Below are positions 25,996 to 34,466 of a DNA stretch of 64,000 bases, piece by piece. The position numbers and the translations under genes are program-made. Under the pieces are notes generated by a model. The model saw only the letters and a program-made list of their open reading frames with translations, was not told the origin of the DNA and searched no databases. This DNA comes from an uncultured Eubacteriales bacterium (GTDB lineage: Bacteria > Bacillota > Clostridia > Oscillospirales > Oscillospiraceae). Position 1 is the first letter of the stretch, and the number at the start of each line of letters is the position of its first letter. Location of the stretch: contig LT599017.1 in NCBI GenBank assembly GCA_900079765.1, forward strand, positions 2,077,766-2,141,765, written 5' to 3'.

Positions 25996-26727
25996 TTAGG
26001 CCTCGACGGTCTCTTCGGTCTTCGCGGTCTCCTCGACGCTGTCCTGACCCTGCTTGCCCTCCTGGATGGCGTTGGCCATAACGGAGGCAATCAGCTTGAT
26101 GGCGCGGATGGCATCATCGTTGCCGGGGATGACATAATCGATCTCATCGGGGTCGCAGTTGGTGTCCACGATGGCCACGATGGGAATGTTCAGCTTGCGG
26201 GCCTCGTTGATGGCGTTGCGCTCCTTGCGGGGGTCGACCACGAAGAGGGCACCGGGGAGCTTGCGCATCTCGGTGACGCCGCCCAGGTACTTCTCCAGCT
26301 TGGCGATCTCGCCCAGGTGCTTGATAACTTCCTTCTTGGGGAGCATATCAAAGGTGCCGTCCTCCTGCATCTTCTTGAGCTGGTTGAGACGGTCCACGCG
26401 GCCGCGCATGGTCTTGAAGTTGGTGAGCATGCCGCCGAGCCACCGGGCGTTCACGAAGTACATGCCGCAGCGGGCGGCCTCTTCCTTGATGGCCTCCTGG
26501 GCCTGCTTCTTAGTACCGACGAAGAGCAGGGTCTGGTTGCTCTCGGAGAGCTCGCGGACGAAGTTATAGGCCTCTTCCAGTTTCTTCACGGTCTTCTGCA
26601 GGTCGATGATATAGATGCCGTTGCGCTCGGTGTAGATATAGGTGGCCATCTTGGGGTTCCAGCGGCGGGTCTGGTGACCAAAGTGGACGCCCGCCTCGAG
26701 GAGCTGTTTCATGGATACGACTGCCAT
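25996..26727 (-). CDS. rpsB: 30S ribosomal protein S2
   Basis: 243 residues, start after AAGGAGGAA. Family stretches include [22 protein letters not shown] at the N-terminus (shown by its first and last residues only), [24 protein letters not shown], and the C-terminal [13 protein letters not shown] and [13 protein letters not shown]. It is transcribed with tsf from the promoter at 26849-26877. An acidic C-terminal tail ([12 protein letters not shown]) is present. Confidence 0.97.
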   Translation of the reverse strand: MAVVSMKQLLEAGVHFGHQTRRWNPKMATYIYTERNGIYIIDLQKTVKKLEEAYNFVRELSESNQTLLFVGTKKQAQEAIKEEAARCGMYFVNARWLGGMLTNFKTMRGRVDRLNQLKKMQEDGTFDMLPKKEVIKHLGEIAKLEKYLGGVTEMRKLPGALFVVDPRKERNAINEARKLNIPIVAIVDTNCDPDEIDYVIPGNDDAIRAIKLIASVMANAIQEGKQGQDSVEETAKTEETVEA

Positions 26728-26759
26728 AGAGAAATTCCTCCTTTATAGTTATTACCTCC

Positions 26760-26845
26760 ACCCGCCTCATCTGGGCCGGTCCACCCTATGGGCACAGGAC
26801 CCCCATCGGCTGGGTGTGTGTAATACCGCGCTTTCGCACAGCTAA
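26760..26845 (-). promoter_or_regulatory. rpsB 5' leader, possible structured RNA
   Basis: The ~115-base leader between the promoter and rpsB contains a minus-strand stem GGTCC...GGACC enclosing CCC-atag-GGG. Ribosomal-protein leaders often hold autoregulatory structures. I do not recognise a named motif here. Confidence 0.3.
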
Positions 26846-26848
26846 GGT

Positions 26849-26877
26849 ATTTTAGCACAAAGGGCAACAAAATGCAA
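26849..26877 (-). promoter_or_regulatory. Sigma-A type promoter of rpsB-tsf
   Basis: Minus strand -35 TTGCAT (26872-26877), 17-bp spacer, -10 TAAAAT (26849-26854). Confidence 0.75.
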
Positions 26878-26890
26878 GTATTATCTCAAG

Positions 26891-27172
26891 TTACTGCCCC
26901 TCTCTTCGCTCTCCCCGCCTATGGGCGGCTCTCGCCCCCGCTGTTTCCACTAGGATGATGTCCTCCCCGATTCGGCGCACGCTCTCCCAGGGGAATATCT
27001 TCTCCTCCTCCCTGCCCAGCAGACCGAAGAGCCGCAGGCGGCCCGGAACCACCAGGGCTTTGACCTGGCCGCTCTCCAGGTCGATCTCCGCATCTCCCAT
27101 GTAGCCATAGCGACTGCCGTCGGCAACGTTGATGATCTCCTTGCACCGCAGCTCTGAAACCCTGCCCACCAT
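26891..27172 (-). CDS. YlmC/YmxH family PRC-barrel protein (sporulation-associated)
   Basis: 93 residues from ATG 27172 (a TTG two codons upstream is also in frame). Hallmarks of the YlmC/YmxH family are visible: VSELRCKEIINVADGSRYGY, then GDAEIDLESGQVKALVVPG, ending IGEDIILVE. The family has a PRC-barrel fold and is found across spore-formers; its exact function is unknown. The C-terminal RRGERREGQ tail is Arg-rich. It is monocistronic and faces away from the gene at 27251. Confidence 0.85.
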   Translation of the reverse strand: MVGRVSELRCKEIINVADGSRYGYMGDAEIDLESGQVKALVVPGRLRLFGLLGREEEKIFPWESVRRIGEDIILVETAGARAAHRRGERREGQ

Positions 27173-27250
27173 ATGCAAAACGCCCCATTTCCAAACGTTC
27201 TTTTTTGATGTATAATCCTATGTAACAGTAAGTTCGTCCTATGAAAGCAG

Positions 27251-28144
27251 GTGTGCCCCTTGCCCTCCTCCGCTCCGAAACGCCGCAGGCGCTGGCTCTG
27301 GCTGGCCGTACCGCTGGCTATCCTCTTGCTCCTCTACTGCGTAAACTACATCCTCCAGACTGCCTGGGCCCACCGGGAGTCTTTCTTCTACCCCGACTAC
27401 GCCAAGGTGGAGCTGGCCCCTATTCTGGAGAAAGCTGCACTCACCGACGAGGACTACGAGACGCTCTTCCTCCAGACCGGCCTTACAAAAATTGCGGTGG
27501 ACCAGCTTCTCCCCTACGGGCAGGGCGGCGTCGACCAAATCTTAGCCACCCAGGAGGGCTTTTTCACCCACTACGATACAGAGTGTGTCGTTCTTCTGCC
27601 CGGCCGTTTTACCTGCGAGGACCTGGTACTGGACGAGAACGGAGCCAAACAGGCTACCGTCCCCCTGGCCCTGGCGGAACCGGGGGACGTCATCGTCTCC
27701 TTCTCCACCCACACCTTCGGCTGGCGGCATGGGCACGCGGGCCTGGTTGTGGACTCCGCCCGGGGCGTCACTTTGGAGGCGGTTGTCCTGGGCAGCGACA
27801 GCGCCCAGGTGGATATGCAGCACTGGCGCACCTACTCTAACTTTATGGTGCTGCGAGTCAAGGACGCCACCATGGAGGAGCGTCGGCAGGTGGCCGAATT
27901 CGCCCTGAAGTACTTGGACGGCATCCCCTATGGACTCACCTCCGGCATCTTTGGAGAAAAGGCACCCGACCCGGAGAGTGACCTCATCTCCCAGTGCGCC
28001 TACCTCCCCTGGTACGCTTGGCAGAGCGCGGGGTACGATCTGGACGGAGACGGCGGGCACATCGTCACCGTGGCTGACCTGGCGGAAAGCCCACTGGTGG
28101 AGATTGTGCAGGTCTACGGCATGGACCCGAGAAACATAGGCTAA
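27251..28144 (+). CDS. Membrane-anchored NlpC/P60-like (YiiX/YebB-type) cysteine hydrolase
   Basis: 297 residues. An Arg-rich N-terminus precedes one membrane helix (WLWLAVPLAILLLLYCV, ~15-35), so the rest is probably outside the cell. The C-terminal ~150 residues fit the permuted papain fold of YiiX/YebB-like proteins: GDVIVSF, then the catalytic His in GHAGLVV (~167), and a later Cys in SQCAYLPWYAW (~251). The start is uncertain: GTG 27251, or TTG 27260, neither with a strong ribosome binding site. A peptidoglycan or amide substrate is inferred from the fold only. Confidence 0.75.
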   Translation: MCPLPSSAPKRRRRWLWLAVPLAILLLLYCVNYILQTAWAHRESFFYPDYAKVELAPILEKAALTDEDYETLFLQTGLTKIAVDQLLPYGQGGVDQILATQEGFFTHYDTECVVLLPGRFTCEDLVLDENGAKQATVPLALAEPGDVIVSFSTHTFGWRHGHAGLVVDSARGVTLEAVVLGSDSAQVDMQHWRTYSNFMVLRVKDATMEERRQVAEFALKYLDGIPYGLTSGIFGEKAPDPESDLISQCAYLPWYAWQSAGYDLDGDGGHIVTVADLAESPLVEIVQVYGMDPRNIG

Positions 28145-28154
28145 TACGCATGCA

Positions 28155-28185
28155 AAACGCCCACCGGCAGAGCCGGTGGGCGTTT
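28155..28185. terminator. Bidirectional terminator between the hydrolase gene and sigG
   Basis: AAACGCCCACCGGC-AGA-GCCGGTGGGCGTTT, a perfect 14-bp stem between convergent genes. Confidence 0.85.
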
Positions 28186-28186
28186 C

Positions 28187-28957
28187 TTATAGATTCTTCT
28201 TGATTTGGCTGATGGCGTTTTTCTCCAGGCGGGAGACCTGTGCCTGGGAGATGCCCACCTCAGCGGAGACCTCCATCTGGGTCTTCCCTTCGAAAAACCG
28301 GAGAGAGAGGATGTGTTTCTCCCGATCGGTCAGGCGGCCGATGGCATCCTTCAGGGCAATCTGCTCCAGCCAGCTCTCGTCGGTGTTCTTGCCGTCCTTC
28401 ACCTGGTCCATAACGCAGATAGTGTCTCCCCCATCGGAGTACACCGGCTCGTAGAGGCTCACGGGATCCATGATGGCGTCCATAGCGAAGACCACGTCCT
28501 CCCGCCTGATCTCCAGCACCTTAGCGATCTCCTCCACCGTGGGCTCACGCTGGTGCTCGGCCATGAATTTTTCCTTGGCCTGGAGTACCTTGTAGGCAGT
28601 GTCCCGCATGGAGCGGGACACCCGGAGAGAGGAGTTGTCCCGCAGGTAGCGGCGGATCTCCCCGACGATCATAGGCACGCCGTAGGTGGAAAAGCGCACG
28701 TCTAAATCGGTATTAAAATTGTCAATAGCCTTGATGAGGCCGATGCACCCCACCTGGAAGAGGTCGTCCACATTCTCCCCCCGGTTGGTAAATTTCTGAA
28801 TGACCGATAGCACCAGCCGGAGGTTGCCCGCGATCAGCTGCTCCCGGGCGTCCATGTCGCCCTCCTTTACCCGCTTGAGGAGGGCCGTGGTCTCTTCGTT
28901 TTTTAGCACCTTCAACTTGGAGGTATTTACCCCGCAGATCTCCACTTTACCCTGCAA
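28187..28957 (-). CDS. sigG: RNA polymerase sporulation sigma factor G
   Basis: 256 residues. It directs late forespore transcription. The N-terminal KVEICGVNTSKLKVLKNEE is the SigG-specific signature. Region 2 reads NLRLVLSVIQKF, DDLFQVGCIGLIKAIDNF, STYGVPMIVGEIRRYLRD. Region 4 reads LTDREKHILSLRFFEGKTQ, then SAEVGISQAQVSRLE. The start is probably TTG at 28957 (MQGK...) with GGGGGG seven bases upstream. In B. subtilis sigG follows sigE directly; here an aldo/keto reductase gene lies between. Confidence 0.96.
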   Translation of the reverse strand: MQGKVEICGVNTSKLKVLKNEETTALLKRVKEGDMDAREQLIAGNLRLVLSVIQKFTNRGENVDDLFQVGCIGLIKAIDNFNTDLDVRFSTYGVPMIVGEIRRYLRDNSSLRVSRSMRDTAYKVLQAKEKFMAEHQREPTVEEIAKVLEIRREDVVFAMDAIMDPVSLYEPVYSDGGDTICVMDQVKDGKNTDESWLEQIALKDAIGRLTDREKHILSLRFFEGKTQMEVSAEVGISQAQVSRLEKNAISQIKKNL

Positions 28958-28964
28958 CAGAAAG

Positions 28965-29013
28965 CCCCCCGCCGTTTATAAATACTGTGGTTACAGTATT
29001 TCCGCGGCGGGGG
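28965..29013 (-). terminator. Two-part hairpin between aldo/keto reductase gene and sigG
   Basis: An outer stem (CCCCCGCCG with CGGCGGGGG) encloses a perfect inner stem (AAATACTGT-GGTT-ACAGTATTT). It probably stops transcription of the reductase gene and isolates sigG. The T tract is weak (CTTTCTG). Confidence 0.6.
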
Positions 29014-29088
29014 ACTTCATACGAGTTCGCAACAGGTTAAATATTTTATCGTGGGACTCTTTTCGATGGACTTCGTCTTTCCGAAAAA

Positions 29089-29907
29089 TCAGAAATCAAA
29101 ATGCTCCGGATCAGCCCCCACTCGCTGGTTGCGATTGAGGCCGTCTATACGCTCCATGTCCTTCCCGGTCAGCTCGAAGTCGAAGACCTCCTGGTTGGAG
29201 ACGATCCGCGCCTGGTGGGTAGACTTCGGAATGACGACCACACTGCGCTGAATGTCCCACCGCAGAACAATCTGGGCAGAGGTCTTACCGTACTTTCCGG
29301 CCAGCTCTACCAACACCGGGTCCTGCAGGAGGTTGCCGCCCGTGCCGCCCAGCGGGCTCCACACCTCTACGGCGATGCCCCTGCCGTGGCAGTAGTCGAT
29401 GAGCTCCTGGTTGTTGAAATGGGGGTGGGACTCGATCTGGTTTACGGTGGGAAGGAGTTTTGCCGTCTTCTCCAGCCGCTCCAGATGGTGACGGTGGAAG
29501 TTGCTCACGCCGATGGCCTTGATGCGCCCGGCAGCATAGAGCTCCTCCATGTCGCCCCAGGCTTTCTCATACCCGTCGGCGGGCCAGTGGATGAGATAGA
29601 GGTCTACGTAGTCGGTCTGTAGGTCGGTAAGGCTCTCCTCAAAAGCGGCCTTGGCCCGACCCTGGCGGATGTCCTCATTCCAGAGTTTGGTGGTAAGGAA
29701 AATCTCGCTCCGGGCCACGCCGCTCTCTTTCATGCCCAGGCCCACACTCTTCTCGTTGCCATAGATTCTGGCGGCGTCGATGTGCCGATACCCGGCCTCC
29801 AGCGCCCACTTGACAGAATTCACTGTCTGCTCGCCCTCCGGGGTCTGGAAAACACCCAGCCCTAACTGGGGAATTTCAACACCATTGCTCAGCCGTACAT
29901 AATTCAT
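29089..29907 (-). CDS. Aldo/keto reductase
   Basis: 272 residues. NADPH-dependent reduction of aldehydes or ketones is expected. The catalytic tetrad is visible: GYRHIDAARIYGNEKSVG (Asp, Tyr), TTKLWNED (Lys), and DLYLIHWP (His). The cofactor end carries VVIPKSTHQARI. It belongs to the AKR5-like bacterial subgroup. ATG 29907 has an AGGAGGAA site. It has its own promoter (29929-29958) and is bracketed by terminators, so it is an independent unit between sigE and sigG. Confidence 0.92.
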   Translation of the reverse strand: MNYVRLSNGVEIPQLGLGVFQTPEGEQTVNSVKWALEAGYRHIDAARIYGNEKSVGLGMKESGVARSEIFLTTKLWNEDIRQGRAKAAFEESLTDLQTDYVDLYLIHWPADGYEKAWGDMEELYAAGRIKAIGVSNFHRHHLERLEKTAKLLPTVNQIESHPHFNNQELIDYCHGRGIAVEVWSPLGGTGGNLLQDPVLVELAGKYGKTSAQIVLRWDIQRSVVVIPKSTHQARIVSNQEVFDFELTGKDMERIDGLNRNQRVGADPEHFDF

Positions 29908-29928
29908 AGCATTTCCTCCTAAATCCAC

Positions 29929-29958
29929 ATCATACTTTTTGACGTTATGTCATGTCAA
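29929..29958 (-). promoter_or_regulatory. Promoter of the aldo/keto reductase gene, with inverted repeat
   Basis: Minus strand -35 TTGACA (29953-29958), 18-bp spacer, -10 TATGAT (29929-29934). The spacer holds TGACATAACGTCA, an imperfect inverted repeat that overlaps the -35 and could be an operator. Confidence 0.6.
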
Positions 29959-30019
29959 TCCTACATTATAATAATAGTATACACCATATTTACCCACAAC
30001 GCAAGATGGCGCATATTAC

Positions 30020-30052
30020 AAAAATGCGCCGGCTGTTTCGTCAGCCGGCGCA
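30020..30052 (-). terminator. Terminator after sigE
   Basis: Minus-strand stem TGCGCCGGCTG / CAGCCGGCGCA with six-base loop, followed by TTTTT. Confidence 0.85.
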
Positions 30053-30072
30053 GACGGTTTTGATTACAGGGC

Positions 30073-30801
30073 CTAAAGCATCCTCAGGATTTCCCGCTTC
30101 AGCCGGGAGATGATGCGCTTTTCAAGGCGCGAGATATAGGACTGAGAGATGCCCAATAGGTCAGCTACCTCCTTCTGGGTGCGGTCGGGTAGTCCGTCCA
30201 GGCCGAAACGCATGGTGATGATCTGCCTCTCCCGGGGATTGAGCTTTTCCATGGCGTCCATAAGGAGCTTGCGGTCCACGTCGGCCTCGATGGGGCGCAT
30301 GACGGTGTCCCCCTCGGTGCCCAAAATATCGGAGAGGAGGAGCTCGTTCCCATCCCAGTCGGTGTTTAACGGCTCGTCAAAGGACACCTCGCTCTTGAGG
30401 GAGGAGGTCTTGCGGAGGTACATCAAGATCTCGTTCTCAATGCACCGTGAGGCGTAAGTAGCCAGCTTGATGTTCTTGGCGGGCTGGTAGGTATTGATGG
30501 CTTTGATGAGGCCGATGGTACCGATGGATATCAGGTCCTCAATGTTAATGCCGGTATTCTCAAACCGGCGGGCGATGTAGACCACCAGCCGGAGATTACG
30601 CTCGATGAGCTGGCTCTTGACGGCCTCCTCCCCCTCGCTCAGGCGGCCGATCAGGTCGCTCTCCTCGTCCCGGGTGAGAGGCGGGGGCAGCGTGTCGCTC
30701 CCGCCGATGTACATGATCTTCCCCGGCAGCTTGAGTCCCAATTTTGCTAGTATACGCTGGAACCTCACGTACCAGCGCAGTCGATATCCTTTCATTGCCA
30801 T
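30073..30801 (-). CDS. sigE: RNA polymerase sporulation sigma factor E (pro-sigma-E)
   Basis: 242 residues. It drives early mother-cell gene expression. The first ~25 residues are the basic, amphipathic pro-sequence that SpoIIGA removes. Region 2 reads [16 protein letters not shown] and [17 protein letters not shown]; region 4 reads [17 protein letters not shown] and [20 protein letters not shown]. It follows spoIIGA by 12 bp, the standard order. Confidence 0.97.
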   Translation of the reverse strand: MAMKGYRLRWYVRFQRILAKLGLKLPGKIMYIGGSDTLPPPLTRDEESDLIGRLSEGEEAVKSQLIERNLRLVVYIARRFENTGINIEDLISIGTIGLIKAINTYQPAKNIKLATYASRCIENEILMYLRKTSSLKSEVSFDEPLNTDWDGNELLLSDILGTEGDTVMRPIEADVDRKLLMDAMEKLNPRERQIITMRFGLDGLPDRTQKEVADLLGISQSYISRLEKRIISRLKREILRML

Positions 30802-30813
30802 CCTCCTTATGTT

Positions 30814-31671
30814 TTACGCGCCGATCAGGGCGCTGTAGCCTCCGCCGTCCGACAGGCGGTTAGGCGACAGCGCCACCAAAATCCCGCCGTAGTCGGTCTC
30901 CCCTACTTTGGCCCCATCCAGCCGCAGAGCCAGTAGCAGGCCGCACTCCACCCCCACGGCCTGATAGGGCAGCAGGCGGTACCGCCCTCTCGAATTTCCG
31001 TTTGAGAGCCGCTCCAGCCCAGCCACGGGGTCCCGCAGGTCCTCCATTGCCGGGGCCTCCCCATCAGGGAAGAGGCGCACCAATTTCTCCCCCTCCGCCA
31101 CCATGACGGGGCGGTTGGTCACCGGGTCGGTCAGGGTATTGCCGGTGTCCACCAAGGCGGTGAGGGCCACTTTTTTTCCGCCCAAGGTAAGGACGGCGGG
31201 CATCAACTCCCGGCTGGGGCCGGTGTGGCGGCCGGTCCGGCTGAAAATGAGACTGATGACGACATAGCACGCCGCAGCTGACAGCAGGATAAGCCGCAGG
31301 TCCATAGAGGAGTAGAAGATGCCATTTTTTAGACTTAGCCCTCGCCCTCCCAGCAGCTCGATGGCGAAGATGCCGCCGCCGAAAGCCGCCGACACGCCGA
31401 AGAAGACCAGCGTCAACCGCAGCAAGCGGCGACTGCCCCCAAAGGCGCAGAGGAGCATAATTACCGCCGCTCCCAGCTTGCACAGCGGATGGAGCAGAAA
31501 GCCCATCCCCGGGAAGAAAACAAGCGCCGCGTACAGTGCCCCCAAGCCTGCCCCCAGACCCAGGCGGGGGCGGCAGATAACCTCCCCCGCCAACCGGGCC
31601 GCCGCCAGAAGGAGCAGATAGTTGACCACCAGATTCAGCAAAAAGAGAGAGTCGATATAGACCACCGTCAT
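30814..31671 (-). CDS. spoIIGA: Sigma-E processing peptidase SpoIIGA
   Basis: 285 residues. About five membrane helices (~1-155) are followed by an aspartic-protease-like domain with the motif ALVDTGNTLTDPVTNRPV (~180), containing the catalytic DTG. It cleaves pro-sigma-E at the sporulation septum after a signal from the forespore. ATG 31671 follows GGAGAGGAGGGG. The gene is co-transcribed with sigE from the long-spacer promoter at 31710-31742. Confidence 0.94.
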   Translation of the reverse strand: MTVVYIDSLFLLNLVVNYLLLLAAARLAGEVICRPRLGLGAGLGALYAALVFFPGMGFLLHPLCKLGAAVIMLLCAFGGSRRLLRLTLVFFGVSAAFGGGIFAIELLGGRGLSLKNGIFYSSMDLRLILLSAAACYVVISLIFSRTGRHTGPSRELMPAVLTLGGKKVALTALVDTGNTLTDPVTNRPVMVAEGEKLVRLFPDGEAPAMEDLRDPVAGLERLSNGNSRGRYRLLPYQAVGVECGLLLALRLDGAKVGETDYGGILVALSPNRLSDGGGYSALIGA

Positions 31672-31709
31672 ACTCCGCCCCTCCTCTCCGCGATTTACCA
31701 ACAGTCCTA

Positions 31710-31742
31710 ATTATAGCGGCTCGCCCCATCAAAAAAAGTCAA
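31710..31742 (-). promoter_or_regulatory. spoIIG-type promoter with 21-bp spacer
   Basis: Minus strand -35 TTGACT (31737-31742) and -10 TATAAT (31710-31715) are 21 bp apart, too far for ordinary sigma-A use. In B. subtilis the spoIIG promoter has 22 bp and needs Spo0A. A TTTGACT at the -35 partly matches a Spo0A box (TTCGACA). Confidence 0.55.
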
Positions 31743-31762
31743 ATCAGGGCCGGGCAAAAAAG

Positions 31763-31796
31763 AAAGACTGACAAGCTCTTTTGCTTGTCAGTCTTT
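31763..31796 (-). terminator. Terminator after the DUF951 gene
   Basis: Stem AAAGACTGACAAGC with its complement and a six-base loop, followed on the minus strand by CTTTTTTG-type U tract. It overlaps the last codons and stop (31788) of the DUF951 gene. Confidence 0.8.
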
Positions 31797-31976
31797 CGCC
31801 TGCCGTATGATCTTTTTAATACCGTGCTCCACCTTGGCACGGGGGAGCATCAGCTCGTGGCCGCAGCCGCTGCACTTGAGCCGAAAATCCATGCCCACCC
31901 GGAGCACCTGCCAATTCTTACTCCCGCAAGGGTGAGGCTTTTTCATCTCCAGGATATCGCCCACCTGTACGTCCAT
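31788..31976 (-). CDS. DUF951 family small protein
   Basis: 62 residues, a nearly full match to the DUF951 pattern: MDVQVGDILEMKKPHPCGS, WQVLRVGMDFRLKCSGCGHE, MLPRAKVEHGIKKI. The CxxC plus an earlier Cys could bind a metal. The family is widespread in Firmicutes and of unknown function. It starts after AAAGGAGG. Confidence 0.88.
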   Translation of the reverse strand: MDVQVGDILEMKKPHPCGSKNWQVLRVGMDFRLKCSGCGHELMLPRAKVEHGIKKIIRQAKD

Positions 31977-32079
31977 TGCGCACCTCCTTTTTTCTTCCTC
32001 GTCTCTATTATAAGTTCCCGTCCCCTCCCTGTCAATTCGCGGCCCAACTTTGCATATAGTGGTCTATCGGAAAAAATAT

Positions 32080-33033
32080 ATGCCACAGCCGAAGGGAATG
32101 GTCAAATTGACTTGTACTTTTTTGCCGGAGGGGCGGCTTCTCAACACGCCGGAGAACAAGGCCGCCTGCGCCACCAAGGCGGGGCTGCTGCGTGCCATGG
32201 AGCGCCGCCAGCTCTTAGAGGGCAGAGCCGTCCTCTGCGACGCGGAGCATAATCTGGTGGTCTCCCTGGGCGATTTCACCGGCGTCATCCCCCGGGCCGA
32301 GGCTGCCCTGGGCATAGACGATGGGAGCACGAGGGAGATCGCCATCCTCTCCCGGGTGGGAAAGCCCGTAGCTTTCTTTGTGGACAGCGTGGAGAGCCAG
32401 GAGGGGGTGGTCCACCCCGTTCTTTCCCGCCGCAAGGCCCAGGAGCACTCCCGCGCCTGGCTGCTGGAGACTCTGGAGCCAGGCCTCGTCATCCCTGCCA
32501 CTGTCACCCATCTCGAGCCCTTTGGGGCCTTCGTGGATATCGGCTGCGGCATCCCCTCCATGATCGGCATTGAGAACATCTCGGTCTCCCGAATCCCCAA
32601 CCCCGGTGAGCGGTTCCAGGTGGGGCAGGAGATTTTCGCCGTTGTCCTGGCCGTACAGCCGGAGCAGGGCCGGGTCACCCTCTCCCACAAGGAGCTCCTG
32701 GGAGCCTGGGCGGAGAACGTCGAGCGTTTCTCCTGTGGCATGACGGTGCCCGGATACGTCCGCGGCGTCAAGGACTACGGCGTCTTCATCGAGCTGGCCC
32801 CCAACCTCTCGGGCCTTGCGGAGCCCCGGAGCGACCTGCGTGAGGGAGACCGGGTCTCGGTCTACATCAAGGCCATTCTCCCCGAGCGGATGAAAATCAA
32901 GCTTCTGGCCATCGAGCGCCTCCCCCCCGAGCCGCCCCCGCCGCCCAAATACTTTATCACAGAGGGCAAGCTTGCCCGTTGGCAATATGCCCCACCCGTC
33001 AGCCGCAAGGCGGGGATGGAAACAATATTCTAG
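32080..33033 (+). CDS. S1-domain RNA-binding protein
   Basis: About 317 residues from ATG 32080. Two S1 OB-fold domains are visible: ~145-220 (PGLVIPATVTHLEPFGAFVDIGCG, GRVTLSHKEL) and ~225-280 (GMTVPGYVRGVKDYGVFIEL, DRVSVYIKAI). The N-terminal third (VVSLGDFTGVIPRAEA) looks like a divergent OB domain. A Pro-rich stretch (PPEPPPPPK) precedes the C-terminus. This domain set is found in S1-like proteins of Clostridia; RNA binding is likely, the target unknown. The start is uncertain: TTG 32107 after GAAGGGA would also fit the family N-terminus better than TTG 32050. Confidence 0.8.
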   Translation: MPQPKGMVKLTCTFLPEGRLLNTPENKAACATKAGLLRAMERRQLLEGRAVLCDAEHNLVVSLGDFTGVIPRAEAALGIDDGSTREIAILSRVGKPVAFFVDSVESQEGVVHPVLSRRKAQEHSRAWLLETLEPGLVIPATVTHLEPFGAFVDIGCGIPSMIGIENISVSRIPNPGERFQVGQEIFAVVLAVQPEQGRVTLSHKELLGAWAENVERFSCGMTVPGYVRGVKDYGVFIELAPNLSGLAEPRSDLREGDRVSVYIKAILPERMKIKLLAIERLPPEPPPPPKYFITEGKLARWQYAPPVSRKAGMETIF

Positions 33034-33037
33034 TAAA

Positions 33038-33066
33038 AATAGGCGGGCGCTTTGCGCCCGCCTATT
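33038..33066. terminator. Bidirectional terminator between S1-domain gene and rarA
   Basis: AATAGGCGGGCGC-TTT-GCGCCCGCCTATT, a perfect 13-bp stem between convergent genes. Confidence 0.85.
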
Positions 33067-34330
33067 CCTCTTTTTTCATTTCGTCCCAGTAGCGCTTGGC
33101 GACCTGCTCTGTCTTGTTCTCACCGTACTCGTAGTACTTGGTACCCACCAGCTTATCCGGCAAGTATTGTTGCTTTACATAGTGACCCGGGTAACTATGG
33201 GGGTACAGATAGCCCTGCTCCCGCTCCATCCCCGCCGAGTCGGCGTGCTTGTTCTGGAGGTGCCGAGGAATTTCACCGGTCTTGCCCACCTTCAGGTCGG
33301 CCATCGCGGCCTCAATTCCCACGCACCCGGAGTTCGATTTGGGGGCCGTGGCCATGAGGACCACCGCATCCCCCAGGGGAATTTGGGCTTCAGGCAGGCC
33401 CAGCATATTGGCGGCGTCGATGCAGGCTTTGACGATGGGGATGGCCTGGGGATAGGCAAGCCCCACATCCTCGCAGGCGATGACCATCATCCGTCTGCAG
33501 GCCGAAATCAAATCTCCCGCCTCCAGGAGCCGGGCCAGGTAGTGTAGGGCTGCGTCGGGGTCGGAGCCCCGGATGGACTTCTGGAGTGCGGAAAGGATGT
33601 CGTAGTGGTCGTCCCCCTCCCTGTCGTACCGCATGGCGGACCGCTGGGCAACGGCCTTGGCGTCCTCCAGGCTGACTAGCAGCTTTCCTTTCTCATGGCG
33701 GGCTGAGTTGAGCAGCAGCTCCACCGCGTTCATAGCCTTGCGCACGTCACCCCCGCAGGCCGAGGCGATGTACTCCTTGACCCCCTTCTCGCACCTCACC
33801 TTCTCCCCCATGCGCGCTTCCATAAGGGACACGCCTCGCTCCACGGCGGGCAGTACGTCCTCGGCCGTGATGGGCTTGAACTCGAAGACGGTGGATCGAG
33901 AGAGGACGGCGTTGTAGACGTAAAAATAGGGGTTCTCAGTGGTGGAGGCTATGAGGGTCACGTCCCCGCTCTCGATGACCTCCAGCAGGGACTGCTGCTG
34001 TTTCTTGTTGAAGTACTGGATCTCGTCCAGGTAGAGCAGAATGCCGTTGGGGGCCAGCAGCGTGCCCACATCGGAGATTACGTCCTTGATGTCCGAGAGG
34101 GACGCGGTGGTTGCGTTGATACGCCGTAGGGTGCGGCTGGTCTTGGCCGCGATAATGTTCGCCACCGTGGTCTTCCCCGTTCCGGAAGGGCCATAGAAAA
34201 CAAGGTTTGGGATGTTGCCGCTCTCGATAATGCGCCGCAGTAATCCACCCTCGCCCAGGATATGCCTTTGACCCACAACCTCGCCCAAGGTCGTGGGTCT
34301 TATCTCGTCCGCCAACGGTCGGTACGCCAT
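33062..34330 (-). CDS. rarA: Replication-associated recombination protein A (RarA/MgsA)
   Basis: 422 residues of the clamp-loader-like AAA+ family that acts at stalled replication forks. N-terminal RPTTLGEVVGQRH, Walker A GPSGTGKTT (~47-55), Walker B ILLYLDEIQYF, sensor 1 LIASTTENPYF, and the arginine-finger stretch LSRSTVFEFKP are present. The C-terminal tetramerisation part holds VKSIRGSDPDAALHYLARLLEAG-like and HLQNKHADS stretches. Length is normal. Confidence 0.94.
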   Translation of the reverse strand: MAYRPLADEIRPTTLGEVVGQRHILGEGGLLRRIIESGNIPNLVFYGPSGTGKTTVANIIAAKTSRTLRRINATTASLSDIKDVISDVGTLLAPNGILLYLDEIQYFNKKQQQSLLEVIESGDVTLIASTTENPYFYVYNAVLSRSTVFEFKPITAEDVLPAVERGVSLMEARMGEKVRCEKGVKEYIASACGGDVRKAMNAVELLLNSARHEKGKLLVSLEDAKAVAQRSAMRYDREGDDHYDILSALQKSIRGSDPDAALHYLARLLEAGDLISACRRMMVIACEDVGLAYPQAIPIVKACIDAANMLGLPEAQIPLGDAVVLMATAPKSNSGCVGIEAAMADLKVGKTGEIPRHLQNKHADSAGMEREQGYLYPHSYPGHYVKQQYLPDKLVGTKYYEYGENKTEQVAKRYWDEMKKEE

Positions 34331-34423
34331 ATGGGAAGCCCTCCTCCCGCTTTTTGTTTCTTATTCTAACATACGTTCTAGTACTCGTAAAGGGCTTTTG
34401 CGGAGAATTTCCCCCGCACCGAC

Positions 34424-34459
34424 AAAACGAGGAGGGCAAATGTTCGCCCTCCTCGTTTT
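34424..34459 (-). terminator. Terminator after the DUF2500 gene
   Basis: Stem AAAACGAGGAGGGC / GCCCTCCTCGTTTT with an 8-base loop, eight bases past the stop codon. Confidence 0.8.
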
Positions 34460-34466
34460 TATGTTA

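Noticed and set aside
24792-26081. 429-residue plus-strand open frame opposite tsf
   Set aside because: It is the antisense shadow of tsf, with His/Gly/Leu-rich composition typical of a reversed coding frame and no ribosome binding site.
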